Source of the DNA: Clostridia bacterium
Lineage (GTDB): Bacteria > Bacillota_A > Clostridia > Christensenellales > Aristaeellaceae
Reading direction: 5' to 3'
DNA: 8,429 bases
Assembly (NCBI GenBank): GCA_900754775.1
Contig: CAAEDZ010000010.1
Coordinates: 1 to 8,429 of the forward strand
Below the pieces are notes generated by a model. That model was not told the origin of the DNA. It saw nothing but the letters and a program-made list of their open reading frames with translations, and made no database searches. A program made the position numbers and the translations under genes. This document shows positions 1 through 6,772 of this stretch, piece after piece. Position 1 is the first letter of the stretch; every line of letters begins with the position of its first letter.

Positions 1-10
1 CATGATTCTA

Positions 11-739
11 TCATGGCTTTAGGAGCCATAAGCGCGTTCTTTGCGCATGGAACAGGTTTTTGGCCAGCGCATACACACGCATTGGCCGTCCATGGCCGGG
101 ATAGATACATTTGGGCTGCAGGCGGATGATCGCTTCCCAGGAGGCGCAGAAATCCGCCCTGTTTTCCATCCAGATGGTGATTTTGCGCAGGCTGGGGAAA
201 CCGTTCATGGCTGCGTCGCCGCAAAACAGGCTGCCGTCGGGCAGAAGCAGGGAAATGGAGTCCTCCGTATGCCCGGGCGTTTCCAGAATGCGTCCGCCCA
301 GGGCAATTTCCAACGCTTCCCGGTTTTCCGCCGTGACAGCTACAAACCGTTCTTCCAGCGATGCTTCCAGAGGCGGAAAGCGATGCTCCCCGTGGCCGAG
401 GAGCTTCATAAGGCGGCAGAATCCCAATGCCAAACGGCTTGTGCAGCCGCCCGCAAAGGAATTCTGTCCCCGGCGCAGCCCCGCGAGCGTCGCGCTGTGC
501 GCCACTACTTTTGCGCGCGGGGCGGCGCGCAGCGCTTCGTTCAGGAAACCGGCGTGGTCGTCGTGCGCATGGGTGAGGAACACGTAGGAAATGGCGCGCG
601 CATCAATCCCGGCGCGCCGCAGCCGCTTCAAAAAGCGCGGAAACGCACCCGCATACCCGGTATCGACCAGCACATAGCCGCCATTGACTGGATAAAGGTA
701 GTTGTTGACGATCCTGCTGCCGGCATTGACGATTTTCAT
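11..739 (-). CDS. MBL-fold metallohydrolase
   Basis: A 242-residue cytoplasmic metallo-beta-lactamase-fold hydrolase with no signal peptide. The metal-binding motif THAHDDH covers residues 56-62 (H57, H59, D61, H62). It is followed by PGHT with H157, CGDA with D175 and YPGHG with H216, so the full set of zinc/iron ligands of the family is present. The segment between about 82 and 145 is the variable lid region and contains a Gly/Arg/Cys-rich stretch. The substrate cannot be told from sequence: glyoxalase-II-like thioester, lactone or other ester hydrolysis are all possible. I chose the start at MKIVNAG, preceded by AAGGAAG about 10 nt upstream (750-756). The frame stays open upstream to 787, but that would begin inside the T-tract of the met operon terminator. 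It lies downstream of metNIQ in the same direction, so it may receive read-through; I found no clear promoter of its own. Confidence 0.93.
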   Translation of the reverse strand: MKIVNAGSRIVNNYLYPVNGGYVLVDTGYAGAFPRFLKRLRRAGIDARAISYVFLTHAHDDHAGFLNEALRAAPRAKVVAHSATLAGLRRGQNSFAGGCTSRLALGFCRLMKLLGHGEHRFPPLEASLEERFVAVTAENREALEIALGGRILETPGHTEDSISLLLPDGSLFCGDAAMNGFPSLRKITIWMENRADFCASWEAIIRLQPKCIYPGHGRPMRVYALAKNLFHAQRTRLWLLKP

Positions 740-781
740 TGTGGAGCATCTTCCTTCGCGGTTTGTTTGCCTTCGCATCCC

Positions 782-820
782 AAGCAAAAGCGTCCGCCGC
801 GCAAAACGCGGGGCGGACGC
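782..820 (-). terminator. Rho-independent terminator of the metNIQ operon
   Basis: Starting 16 nt after the metQ stop, the minus strand forms a GC-rich hairpin. Arms 814-820 and 790-796 pair perfectly (GCGTCCG with CGGACGC), and the stem continues through 797-801 and 807-813 with a two-base bulge and a CAAAA-type loop. It is followed on the minus strand by TTTTGCTTG. It separates the met transporter operon from the MBL gene. Confidence 0.85.
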
Positions 821-835
821 AGGGGAATGCGGGGC

Positions 836-1654
836 TTATTCCGCGGCCTCCACGGTGAAGGTGGGCACGAAGCCGCGCTCAACGATGAGGTCGTAGACCT
901 TCTGGGTGTAGACGCAGCTCTCCAGCGCCTTGACGAAGTCCGCCTCGGCGTTCTCCGGCTTGACGGCGAAGACGTTGACGTAGGACTGGCCGGCGAGGCT
1001 TTCCGCGGTCTCGGCATAGGCGGCGTCGGTGTTGGGGTTGAGGCCGGCGAGGGCGGCGTTGTTGCCGTTGATGACGGCGAAGGCCACGTCGCCGCGCAGG
1101 CCGGGGATCAGCTCGGCGTTGGCCTCGTAGAACTCAAGGCCGTTGGGGTTGAGATCGCCGGTGATGTCATCCGGGGTGACGGTGCTTTCCAGCGTGGTGC
1201 CCTCGGGCACGGAGATGAGGCCGGCGTCGGCCAGCAGCAGGAAGGCGCGGGTCATGTTGGTGGGATCGTTGGGCACGGCGATGGCGTCGCCCTCGGCGAT
1301 CTCGTCCAGAGAGGTCTTGGTGCCGGGATAGATGCCCATGGGCTCAAAGTGGGTGGGGATGACGGCGGCGAGTTGCTCCTCCTCGGAGACGGAGGCGTTG
1401 TAGCCGTCCAGATAGGGGATGTGCTGGAAGAAGTTGATCATCACGTCTCCGCCGGCGACGGCCGGGTTCTCGGTGACGTAGTCCGTGACCTCGATCAGCT
1501 CCAGCTCATAGCCGGCGGCGGCAAGGTCTTCCTCGATGAGGCGGACGACCTCCGCGTGCGGGCTGGGCGTGGCGATGACGGACAGCGTCTCGGCCATGGC
1601 GCAGCCGGTGAAGGCGAGCGCAAGCACCAGCAGGGCGGCAAACAGTTTCTTCAT
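836..1654 (-). CDS. metQ: Methionine ABC transporter substrate-binding protein (NlpA/MetQ family)
   Basis: A 272-residue envelope protein of the NlpA/MetQ family that captures methionine outside the membrane and delivers it to MetI. Residues 1-17 are a signal peptide (KK, then a hydrophobic run) ending at FTGC with C18, a likely lipidation site. The alternative signal peptidase I site AMA/E at 19-22 is also plausible, and the linker before the first strand is unusually short. Family landmarks include IATPSPHAEV at 27-36, INFFQHIPYLD at 73-83, the strongly conserved NDPTNMTRAFLLL at 129-141, and AVINGNNA at 193-200. Length is typical. It follows metI by 59 nt and has its own strong site AAGGAGGA at 1661-1668, which may allow higher synthesis than the membrane parts, as usual for binding proteins. 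A terminator follows directly. D-methionine or a related ligand cannot be excluded. Confidence 0.95.
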   Translation of the reverse strand: MKKLFAALLVLALAFTGCAMAETLSVIATPSPHAEVVRLIEEDLAAAGYELELIEVTDYVTENPAVAGGDVMINFFQHIPYLDGYNASVSEEEQLAAVIPTHFEPMGIYPGTKTSLDEIAEGDAIAVPNDPTNMTRAFLLLADAGLISVPEGTTLESTVTPDDITGDLNPNGLEFYEANAELIPGLRGDVAFAVINGNNAALAGLNPNTDAAYAETAESLAGQSYVNVFAVKPENAEADFVKALESCVYTQKVYDLIVERGFVPTFTVEAAE

Positions 1655-1674
1655 GGGGACTCCTCCTTTTGAAA

Positions 1675-1697
1675 ATGGGGTCGGGTATGGGGTCGGG
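1675..1697. repeat. Short direct repeat and hairpin in the metI-metQ gap
   Basis: The 11-base unit ATGGGGTCGGG occurs twice (1675-1685 and 1687-1697), one base apart. It is followed at 1694-1707 by a 5-bp GC hairpin (CGGGC/GCCCG). No T-tract follows on the minus strand, so this is not a terminator. It could protect the 5' end of a processed metQ mRNA or be a replication-slippage duplication; function is unknown. Confidence 0.5.
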
Positions 1698-1713
1698 CCG
1701 CAGCCCGGGACCT

Positions 1714-2360
1714 TCAGCGGATGCGGTGGTCGAACTTGCGGGTGAAGTAGGAGCCGAGCATGGTGATGATCTGCACGAGGATCACCAGCACGATGCTGGC
1801 CGCGTACATGACGTCGTACTGCCTGAGGTTGAGGCCGCGGGTGATGGCCAGAGCGCCCAGACCGCCGCCGCCCGCGGCGCTGGCCATGGCGGTGTAGCCG
1901 AGGATGGTGGTCATGCAGATGGCGAAGCCGTTGATCAGCGAGGGCATGGCCTCGGGGATGAGTACCTTGCGCACGATCTGGAAGGTGCTTGAGCCCATGG
2001 ACTGGGCGGCTTCGATGATGCCGTTGTCCACCTCGTTGAAGCTGCCCTCCACCATGCGCGCCACGTAGGGGAAGGCGCTCACCGTCAGGGGGAAGATTAC
2101 CGAAACGGTGCCGATGGCGCGGCCCATGACCACGCGCGTCACCGGGAAGAGCATGGCCAAAAGGATGATGAAGGGGATGGAGCGCAGAAAGTTGACGATG
2201 GCGCCGGCCACGGCGTTGAACGTGGGCATGGGGCGGATGCCGCCGCGCCTGGTGATGACGAGCAGAACGCCCAGCGGCAGGCCGATGATGTAGCTGATGA
2301 GCGTGGAGGGCAGCGTCATTTGCAGCGTTTCCGCCAGCGCTTCCCAGATCTGGTTCCAGT

Positions 2361-2364
<4 letters not shown>
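1714..2364 (-). CDS. metI: Methionine ABC transporter permease MetI
   Basis: A 216-residue integral membrane permease of the MetI type (binding-protein-dependent transport inner-membrane family). Hydrophobic helices lie roughly at 17-37, 50-74, 84-106, 141-170 and 186-206, matching the five-helix MetI topology. The cytoplasmic coupling loop contains the EAA motif beginning IIEAAQSMG at 116-124 and running to IPEAMP at 136-141, where it docks on MetN. The start codon overlaps the metN stop in an ATGA arrangement (2361-2364), so translation is probably coupled. The frame is open upstream of this ATG, but that part lies inside metN in another frame and has no family similarity. Length is normal and nothing looks broken. 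Confidence 0.95.
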
Positions 2365-3371
<1,007 letters not shown>

Positions 3372-3394
3372 GAACTGTTCATCCTTTCCCGGTC

Positions 3395-3429
3395 AACACA
3401 AAAGCCGCTCCGCATGATCGCGAAGCGGC
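3395..3429 (-). terminator. Intrinsic terminator (attenuator) in the metN leader
   Basis: On the minus strand a 10-bp stem (3420-3429 with 3404-3413; GCCGCTTCGC with GCGGAGCGGC, one G-U pair) encloses a six-base loop and is followed by TTTTGTGTT. It lies between the promoter and metN, about 25 nt before the GTG start, so it must be bypassed for the operon to be expressed. The T-tract is moderate, which fits a regulated terminator. Confidence 0.75.
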
Positions 3430-3483
3430 AGAGATCCACAGATTCCTCAGCGAATATCCGGCACCACAAGATCACACGCGAAG
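3408..3483 (-). promoter_or_regulatory. Candidate antiterminator pairing in the metN leader
   Basis: The 3' end of the leader peptide ORF (CTTCGC at 3478-3483 and GTGATC at 3470-3475, read on the minus strand) can pair with the terminator loop plus 3' arm (GATCATGCGGAG at 3408-3419). This gives 6 + 6 bp, including wobbles, with a two-base bulge of leader bases 3476-3477. The pairing excludes the terminator. A competing upstream element GCGAA (3504-3508), which overlaps the Met-Arg-Met codons, can pair with TTCGC at 3478-3482. The pairings were found by hand; no folding energy was computed. Confidence 0.5.
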
Positions 3484-3525
3484 GCAGCCTGCGCGCTTGG
3501 ACATTCGCATGGCAAACTGCTTCAT
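3472..3525 (-). CDS. Leader peptide of the metNIQ operon (17 aa)
   Basis: A short ORF encoding MKQFAMRMSKRAGCLRV lies about 40 nt downstream of the predicted transcription start. It has one of the best ribosome binding sites in the window, AAGGAGGG at 3533-3540, spaced 7 nt. Met codons are at 1, 6 and 8 and a Cys codon is at 14. The peptide is basic and too short to be a domain. Its stop codon lies inside the element that could act as antiterminator. I infer a regulatory leader peptide whose translation rate reports methionyl-tRNA supply, not a functional product. It could instead sense cysteine or arginine, or be a small peptide with its own role. Confidence 0.65.
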   Translation of the reverse strand: MKQFAMRMSKRAGCLRV

Positions 3526-3572
3526 CGCCGGACCCTCCTTCGTAAGATGCCGTATAAGGGAACGTTGTGCAT

Positions 3573-3601
3573 ATTATAGCGCCTCTTCGTGCAAAAGTCA
3601 A
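3573..3601 (-). promoter_or_regulatory. Sigma-70-type promoter of metNIQ
   Basis: On the minus strand TTGACT (3596-3601) and a perfect TATAAT (3573-3578) are separated by exactly 17 bases. Transcription should start near 3566, giving a leader of about 195 nt before metN. This near-consensus promoter implies that control happens downstream, in the leader. Confidence 0.88.
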
Positions 3602-3664
3602 CCGTTTCCGGCCGCGTCGCGGCGAAAAGGCGTCGATTTAATCAAACCATCACATTTGGCCTGC

Positions 3665-3689
3665 AAAAAGGGCGGTTCTCCCCCCGCCC
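3665..3689 (-). terminator. Rho-independent terminator of the small-protein gene
   Basis: The minus strand reads GGGCGG (3684-3689), an 8-base loop, CCGCCC (3670-3675), then TTTTT (3665-3669). The hairpin begins at the last base of the stop codon of the 55-codon ORF and supports that ORF as a real, independently ended transcription unit. Confidence 0.82.
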
Positions 3690-3856
3690 TATCTTCCCCG
3701 CGCGGCCCGCGCCGCCCGCGCGCGCAGGTCGGCAAACGAGCCGATGTCTCCCGGATCGCGGCCGATCCTGCCGCGCACGTCGGCGGGCAGGGCGAGGTAA
3801 AAGTCCCGCGCCCGGGCGTCCGTTTCCAGAAGCGCGATGAGGTCCGCTTTTCCCAT
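3689..3856 (-). CDS. Small hypothetical protein (55 aa)
   Basis: A 55-residue soluble protein beginning MGKADLIALLETDARARDFY, then LALPADVRGRI, and ending in an Arg/Ala-rich tail. It has no signal peptide, no membrane segment and no cysteine. The pattern of an N-terminal helix, 'FYxxLPxxVRxxI', then 'DIGSFADLRARA' resembles small clostridial proteins with a 'LPeyV...i...ad.I.s.eeL..yA' layout, none with a function known to me. GGAGGG at 3863-3868 sits 6 nt before the chosen ATG. An in-frame ATG two codons upstream touches that site and is less likely. A terminator begins at the stop codon. The leader may fold over its ribosome binding site (see 3863-3933). Length, ribosome site, terminator and familiar pattern together make it a likely gene. 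Confidence 0.72.
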   Translation of the reverse strand: MGKADLIALLETDARARDFYLALPADVRGRIGRDPGDIGSFADLRARAARAARGR

Positions 3857-3862
3857 ATACAT

Positions 3863-3933
3863 CCCTCCGGGTACAGTTTGCCCGGCGGAGGCGGAGCGTT
3901 GCGCGGCTTTTTTTGCCGGATGTCACCCGGAGG
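3863..3933 (-). promoter_or_regulatory. Structured leader that can pair the Shine-Dalgarno of the small-protein gene
   Basis: In the minus-strand RNA, CCTCCGGGT (3925-3933) is a perfect 9-bp complement of ACCCGGAGG (3864-3872), which contains the ribosome binding site. Inside this stem an internal loop leads to a second helix (3915-3920 with 3881-3886, TCCGGC with GCCGGG, last pair G-U) topped by a loop with seven A residues. The arrangement would hide the ribosome site. It resembles a translational switch but matches no riboswitch class I recognise. Confidence 0.5.
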
Positions 3934-3935
3934 TA

Positions 3936-3964
3936 TTGCGGCGCATGGAAAAAGCAGGTATAAT
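3936..3964 (+). promoter_or_regulatory. Promoter of the toxin cassette
   Basis: TTGCGG (3936-3941) and a perfect TATAAT (3959-3964) are separated by 17 bases, predicting a start near 3971 and a 5' UTR of about 78 nt. The -35 half matches only the first three consensus bases, so a moderate or activator-dependent promoter is likely. The AT-rich core is also where the divergent small-protein gene would need its promoter, but I see no convincing minus-strand -35 there. Confidence 0.7.
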
Positions 3965-4048
3965 ATATTCAAAAATGCCCTAACGCATTTCTTACAGACC
4001 CAAAAAGCGTGACACCCGTCATGAACACACTTCAAGGAGGCTGACCGC

Positions 4049-5575
4049 ATGAAACAACGTTTCTGTCTGCTGCTGGCGGCGCTGCTGCTGTTTGGCTCTT
4101 TGCCCGGCCTTGCCGAGGAGGGCAACTTCTTCGATTCGGCGGGCAAATTTCTGGGGGACACGTGGGATTCCGTCAGCGACGCCGCCGACGCCGCCGGGGA
4201 AGCGATCGGGCAGGCGTGGGACGACGTGAGCGGCTTTGCCGCCGACACGTGGAATCAGGCGGGCGCTTTTCTGGGCGCAAAGAGCGAGGAATTTTCCGTC
4301 TGGATGAGCGTCACCGGCAACGATGCGCTGGAAAAGCTCAAGGGCATGTACGACGAAGCGACGGCGGAGATGGGGATCGACACAGGTTCCGCCAACGACC
4401 TGTGGCTCCAGTCCATGGACTACGCGAACGCCAACGGAATCGCCAACGTGACGCAGGCCAAGCTGACGCTCGCCGCCCTTGCCTACGCGCAGGAGGCGGA
4501 CCCGGAAGGCGACGTGGCGCAGGCCGCGCTGGACCTGCTGCTTGGCAGCGGCATCACCGATCAGGCGGCGGCGGACGCCCTCCTTGCGAGCCTGACTGCG
4601 GCGAGCATTCAGTCGCCCGACCCGAACGAGCCGCGCTACTATCTGGGCGAGGTCGTCAATACCGGCGTGGACAACGGCTATTCCGAAGCGCGCGAGATCG
4701 GCGACGGGGACGTACACTTCGGCTGGACGCTCGGCCGCTTCTTCGTATGCGGCTTTACCAGCGTCTACGAGGATGAAAACGGCGACCCCGTATTCATCAA
4801 GACGCTGGGCGACCAGATACAGCTCTGGTTTGAACTGGAGCAGGACATCGACTGCCTGAACGGCAGGGACGCGCTGTCGATCTGCGAGGACACGAACGGC
4901 TTTGACGAGGCCTTTGGCATCAGCCGCACCAATTTGGGCCGCGGCGCCATGATCACGCGGCATACGGATTATCAAAACGCCGTGGGCGAGCCTCAACTGT
5001 TCACCGACTATCTCTCCGCCATCACCGCCAGCGGCGCGGACACCACCGTGCAGCTCTTTGAGGAGGGCGACTACGAGGTGGCGCTGGACTACGAGATCAA
5101 GGATCAGTCCAACAAGCTGGCTCCCCAGTACAGCAATTACCGCATCGCCTTCAACTTCTCCGTGCGCAACGGCAACTGCATGGTCTACCCCTTCGACGTA
5201 GCCACCGGCGCGGAACTGACCAACACCGCCGTCACGGAAAACGGCTTCTACCTCGACCTGGCGCTTTCCCGCTATCTGGACATCAACGTCAAGCGCGAGA
5301 CGCTTGCCGAGGGCGCGACGGGTCTGACCGAGGACGTGCGCTTCAACCGCCCCGCCCGGGACGGCGAACAGTACACCGAGGAGGGCATCTACACCATCAC
5401 CGTCAGCAACCGCTACACCGGACAGCAGACTGTGAAGCAGATCTACGTCGGCACCAACAAGATCCTCCTTGCGCACATGGTCACGGGTCTGTCCATCGAG
5501 GAAGTCCGCGAGCAGATCGCCAAGGGCGCGCAGATCGCGGAGGACGGAACGATCATCGGCATGATCGACGGTTGA
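4049..5575 (+). CDS. Exported protein of unknown function, first gene of toxin cassette
   Basis: A 508-residue exported protein I cannot assign to a named family. A signal peptide (1-22, KQR then a Leu/Ala core) ends at GLA/EEG. Residues 26-85 are an amphipathic helical stretch with recurring Trp (39, 57, 68, 85) and 'W-[DN]-x-[VA]' patterns. Residues 90-185 are Ala/Leu-rich and helical. From about 195 the character changes to alternating hydrophobic and polar residues with many Tyr, Phe and Asp, suggesting beta domains. EEGIYTITVSNRYTG (444-458), then KQIYVGTNK (463-471), looks like an Ig-like strand pair. The end (479-508) is a short helical tail. Four cysteines (234, 269, 279, 377) remain after export. 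AAGGAGG lies 8 nt before the ATG. The toxin gene starts 13 nt after its stop, with its ribosome site overlapping the stop codon. I infer a partner, carrier or surface adaptor of the toxin; it could also act independently. Confidence 0.88.
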   Translation: MKQRFCLLLAALLLFGSLPGLAEEGNFFDSAGKFLGDTWDSVSDAADAAGEAIGQAWDDVSGFAADTWNQAGAFLGAKSEEFSVWMSVTGNDALEKLKGMYDEATAEMGIDTGSANDLWLQSMDYANANGIANVTQAKLTLAALAYAQEADPEGDVAQAALDLLLGSGITDQAAADALLASLTAASIQSPDPNEPRYYLGEVVNTGVDNGYSEAREIGDGDVHFGWTLGRFFVCGFTSVYEDENGDPVFIKTLGDQIQLWFELEQDIDCLNGRDALSICEDTNGFDEAFGISRTNLGRGAMITRHTDYQNAVGEPQLFTDYLSAITASGADTTVQLFEEGDYEVALDYEIKDQSNKLAPQYSNYRIAFNFSVRNGNCMVYPFDVATGAELTNTAVTENGFYLDLALSRYLDINVKRETLAEGATGLTEDVRFNRPARDGEQYTEEGIYTITVSNRYTGQQTVKQIYVGTNKILLAHMVTGLSIEEVREQIAKGAQIAEDGTIIGMIDG

Positions 5576-5588
5576 GGAGGCGCGGCAT

Positions 5589-6770
5589 ATGAAGAAGATC
5601 GTTGCCCTGTTGCTCATTGTCTCCCTGCTGGCATGCAGCCTGACGGCATCCTTTGCCGAGGAAGCGCAGCTTCCCGCCGGCAGCGTTCCCGAGGTGGGCT
5701 TTTCCGGGATGAACGACCCGAACCTCTTGCGCTATACGGAAGATACGATCTATGAAAACCTCGTTGCCACGCTGGACAGCGACGAATACTTCGTCGAGAA
5801 CGTCAGCGCCGTATACATCTCGCAGGAATACATCGACGAACTGGCCTTCAACTCGCAGGCGAACATCTATTTCGGCTATACGCTGCAGGAACTCGCCGAG
5901 CAGTTTCAGGGGAAAAAGTACATCTTTACCCTTGGCGACGACGGCTCCACCATCGTCACCGAGTTTGAGGAGTACGACGATACCTACGACCGCGCGCTGA
6001 AGAACGTCGCCATCGGCACAGGGGTCATTCTGGTGTGTGTCACGGTCTCCCTCGTCAGCGCGGGATTGGGCGCGCCCGCCGTCAGCATGATCTTCTCCGT
6101 AGCCGCCCAAAGCGGGACCAAGATGGCCCTGTCCGGCGGCATCATGGGCGGGGTCGCCGCCGGCATCGTCACCGGCGTGCAGACCGGCGACATGGATGAG
6201 GCGCTTAAAGCCGCGGCGCTGGCTGGCAGCGAGGGCTTCAAATGGGGCGCGATTTCCGGCGCACTCGCTGGCGGCATAGGTGAAGAAAACCTCCTCAGAA
6301 ACTGGGCCGCGTACACCCATCTAAGCATGGATGATATCGCGCTAATTCAGCGGGAAACGAAATATCCGCTGGATGTCATCATGCAGTTTATATCCATGGA
6401 GGAGTATGAAATCTACAAAAACGCAGGTCTGTATCCCGCCATGGTCAACGGACGGACGACCCTTGTGCGCGAGATCGACCTGGATTACGTGGACGACTTC
6501 GGCCGCACGAATTTGCAGCGCATGAAGCAAGGACTTGCCGCCATTGATCCCGCCAGCGGTCGCTCTTATGAGCTGCACCACATCGGGCAAGAGACGGATT
6601 CCACGCTTGCCATCCTGACAAAAGCTGAGCATGTCCAAGGCGGGAACAAATCGATATTGCATCCTAAGTTCTCCTCGGATGTCCACAGTGGCGAGAATGG
6701 TCCTCTGTGGGACAGTCAGAGGGAAACCTTCTGGCGGCAATTTGCAACTCTCTTGGAAGGCGGTATCTGA
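5589..6770 (+). CDS. Polymorphic toxin with signal peptide, glycine-rich membrane segment and C-terminal LHH (HNH/EndoVII) nuclease
   Basis: A 393-residue predicted nuclease toxin. Residues 1-23 form an export signal ending SFA/EE; LLAC with C16 is a possible alternative lipobox. Residues 24-137 are an acidic, Tyr-rich domain (PEVGFSGMNDPNLLRYTED at 34-52, NIYFGYTLQEL at 92-102). Residues 138-173 are strongly hydrophobic, and 176-230 are Gly/Ala-rich (GGIMGGVAAGIVTG, then SEGFKWGAISGALAGG), the kind of segment that precedes nuclease tips in many Firmicutes toxins. Residues 246-393 carry the effector: EEYEIYKNAGL (271-281), FGRTNLQRMKQGL (304-316), YELHHIGQ with H330/H331 (327-334), TKAEH with H348, ILHP with H358, and WDSQR at 374-378. 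These are the landmarks of the LHH subgroup of HNH/EndoVII nucleases, so DNA cleavage is expected. It is much shorter than LXG or WXG-type toxins and has no such N-terminus. GAGGAGG is 8 nt before the ATG. The SUKH gene follows 2 nt later. GC falls visibly from about 6280. Confidence 0.9.
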   Translation: MKKIVALLLIVSLLACSLTASFAEEAQLPAGSVPEVGFSGMNDPNLLRYTEDTIYENLVATLDSDEYFVENVSAVYISQEYIDELAFNSQANIYFGYTLQELAEQFQGKKYIFTLGDDGSTIVTEFEEYDDTYDRALKNVAIGTGVILVCVTVSLVSAGLGAPAVSMIFSVAAQSGTKMALSGGIMGGVAAGIVTGVQTGDMDEALKAAALAGSEGFKWGAISGALAGGIGEENLLRNWAAYTHLSMDDIALIQRETKYPLDVIMQFISMEEYEIYKNAGLYPAMVNGRTTLVREIDLDYVDDFGRTNLQRMKQGLAAIDPASGRSYELHHIGQETDSTLAILTKAEHVQGGNKSILHPKFSSDVHSGENGPLWDSQRETFWRQFATLLEGGI

Positions 6771-6772
6771 AC

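Noticed and set aside
1..13. An ATG on the minus strand at positions 1-3, 7 bases after the MBL stop, that could start another gene
   Set aside because: No coding sequence is visible beyond the window edge and there is no Shine-Dalgarno-like sequence before it.
41..1672. A 543-codon open frame on the plus strand antisense to the MBL and metQ genes
   Set aside because: It crosses two well-supported minus-strand genes and a terminator, has low-complexity Gly/Asp/Val-rich translation and no family motifs. High GC creates such shadow frames.
3470..3550. Resemblance of GGAGGGTCCGGCGATGAAG in the metN leader to the SAM-I (S-box) core
   Set aside because: The downstream GGCAACC and later conserved S-box segments are missing, and the T-box signature AGGGTGGTACCGCG is also absent. 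The similarity comes from the Shine-Dalgarno and start codon.
3881..3920. T7 run on the plus strand at 3908-3914 as a plus-strand terminator
   Set aside because: No hairpin with a proper 3' arm directly precedes the T-run. It fits better as the loop of the minus-strand leader structure.
4019..5617. A 532-codon open frame on the minus strand antisense to the exported 508-residue protein
   Set aside because: The plus-strand frame has a signal peptide, an ideal ribosome site and operon context. The minus frame is a Val/Ala/Arg/Gly-rich shadow.
6707..6772. Upstream in-frame start extending the SUKH immunity protein by 22 residues
   Set aside because: It would lie inside the toxin gene, adds residues with no family similarity, and the start at 6773 matches the usual SUKH N-terminus and operon spacing.
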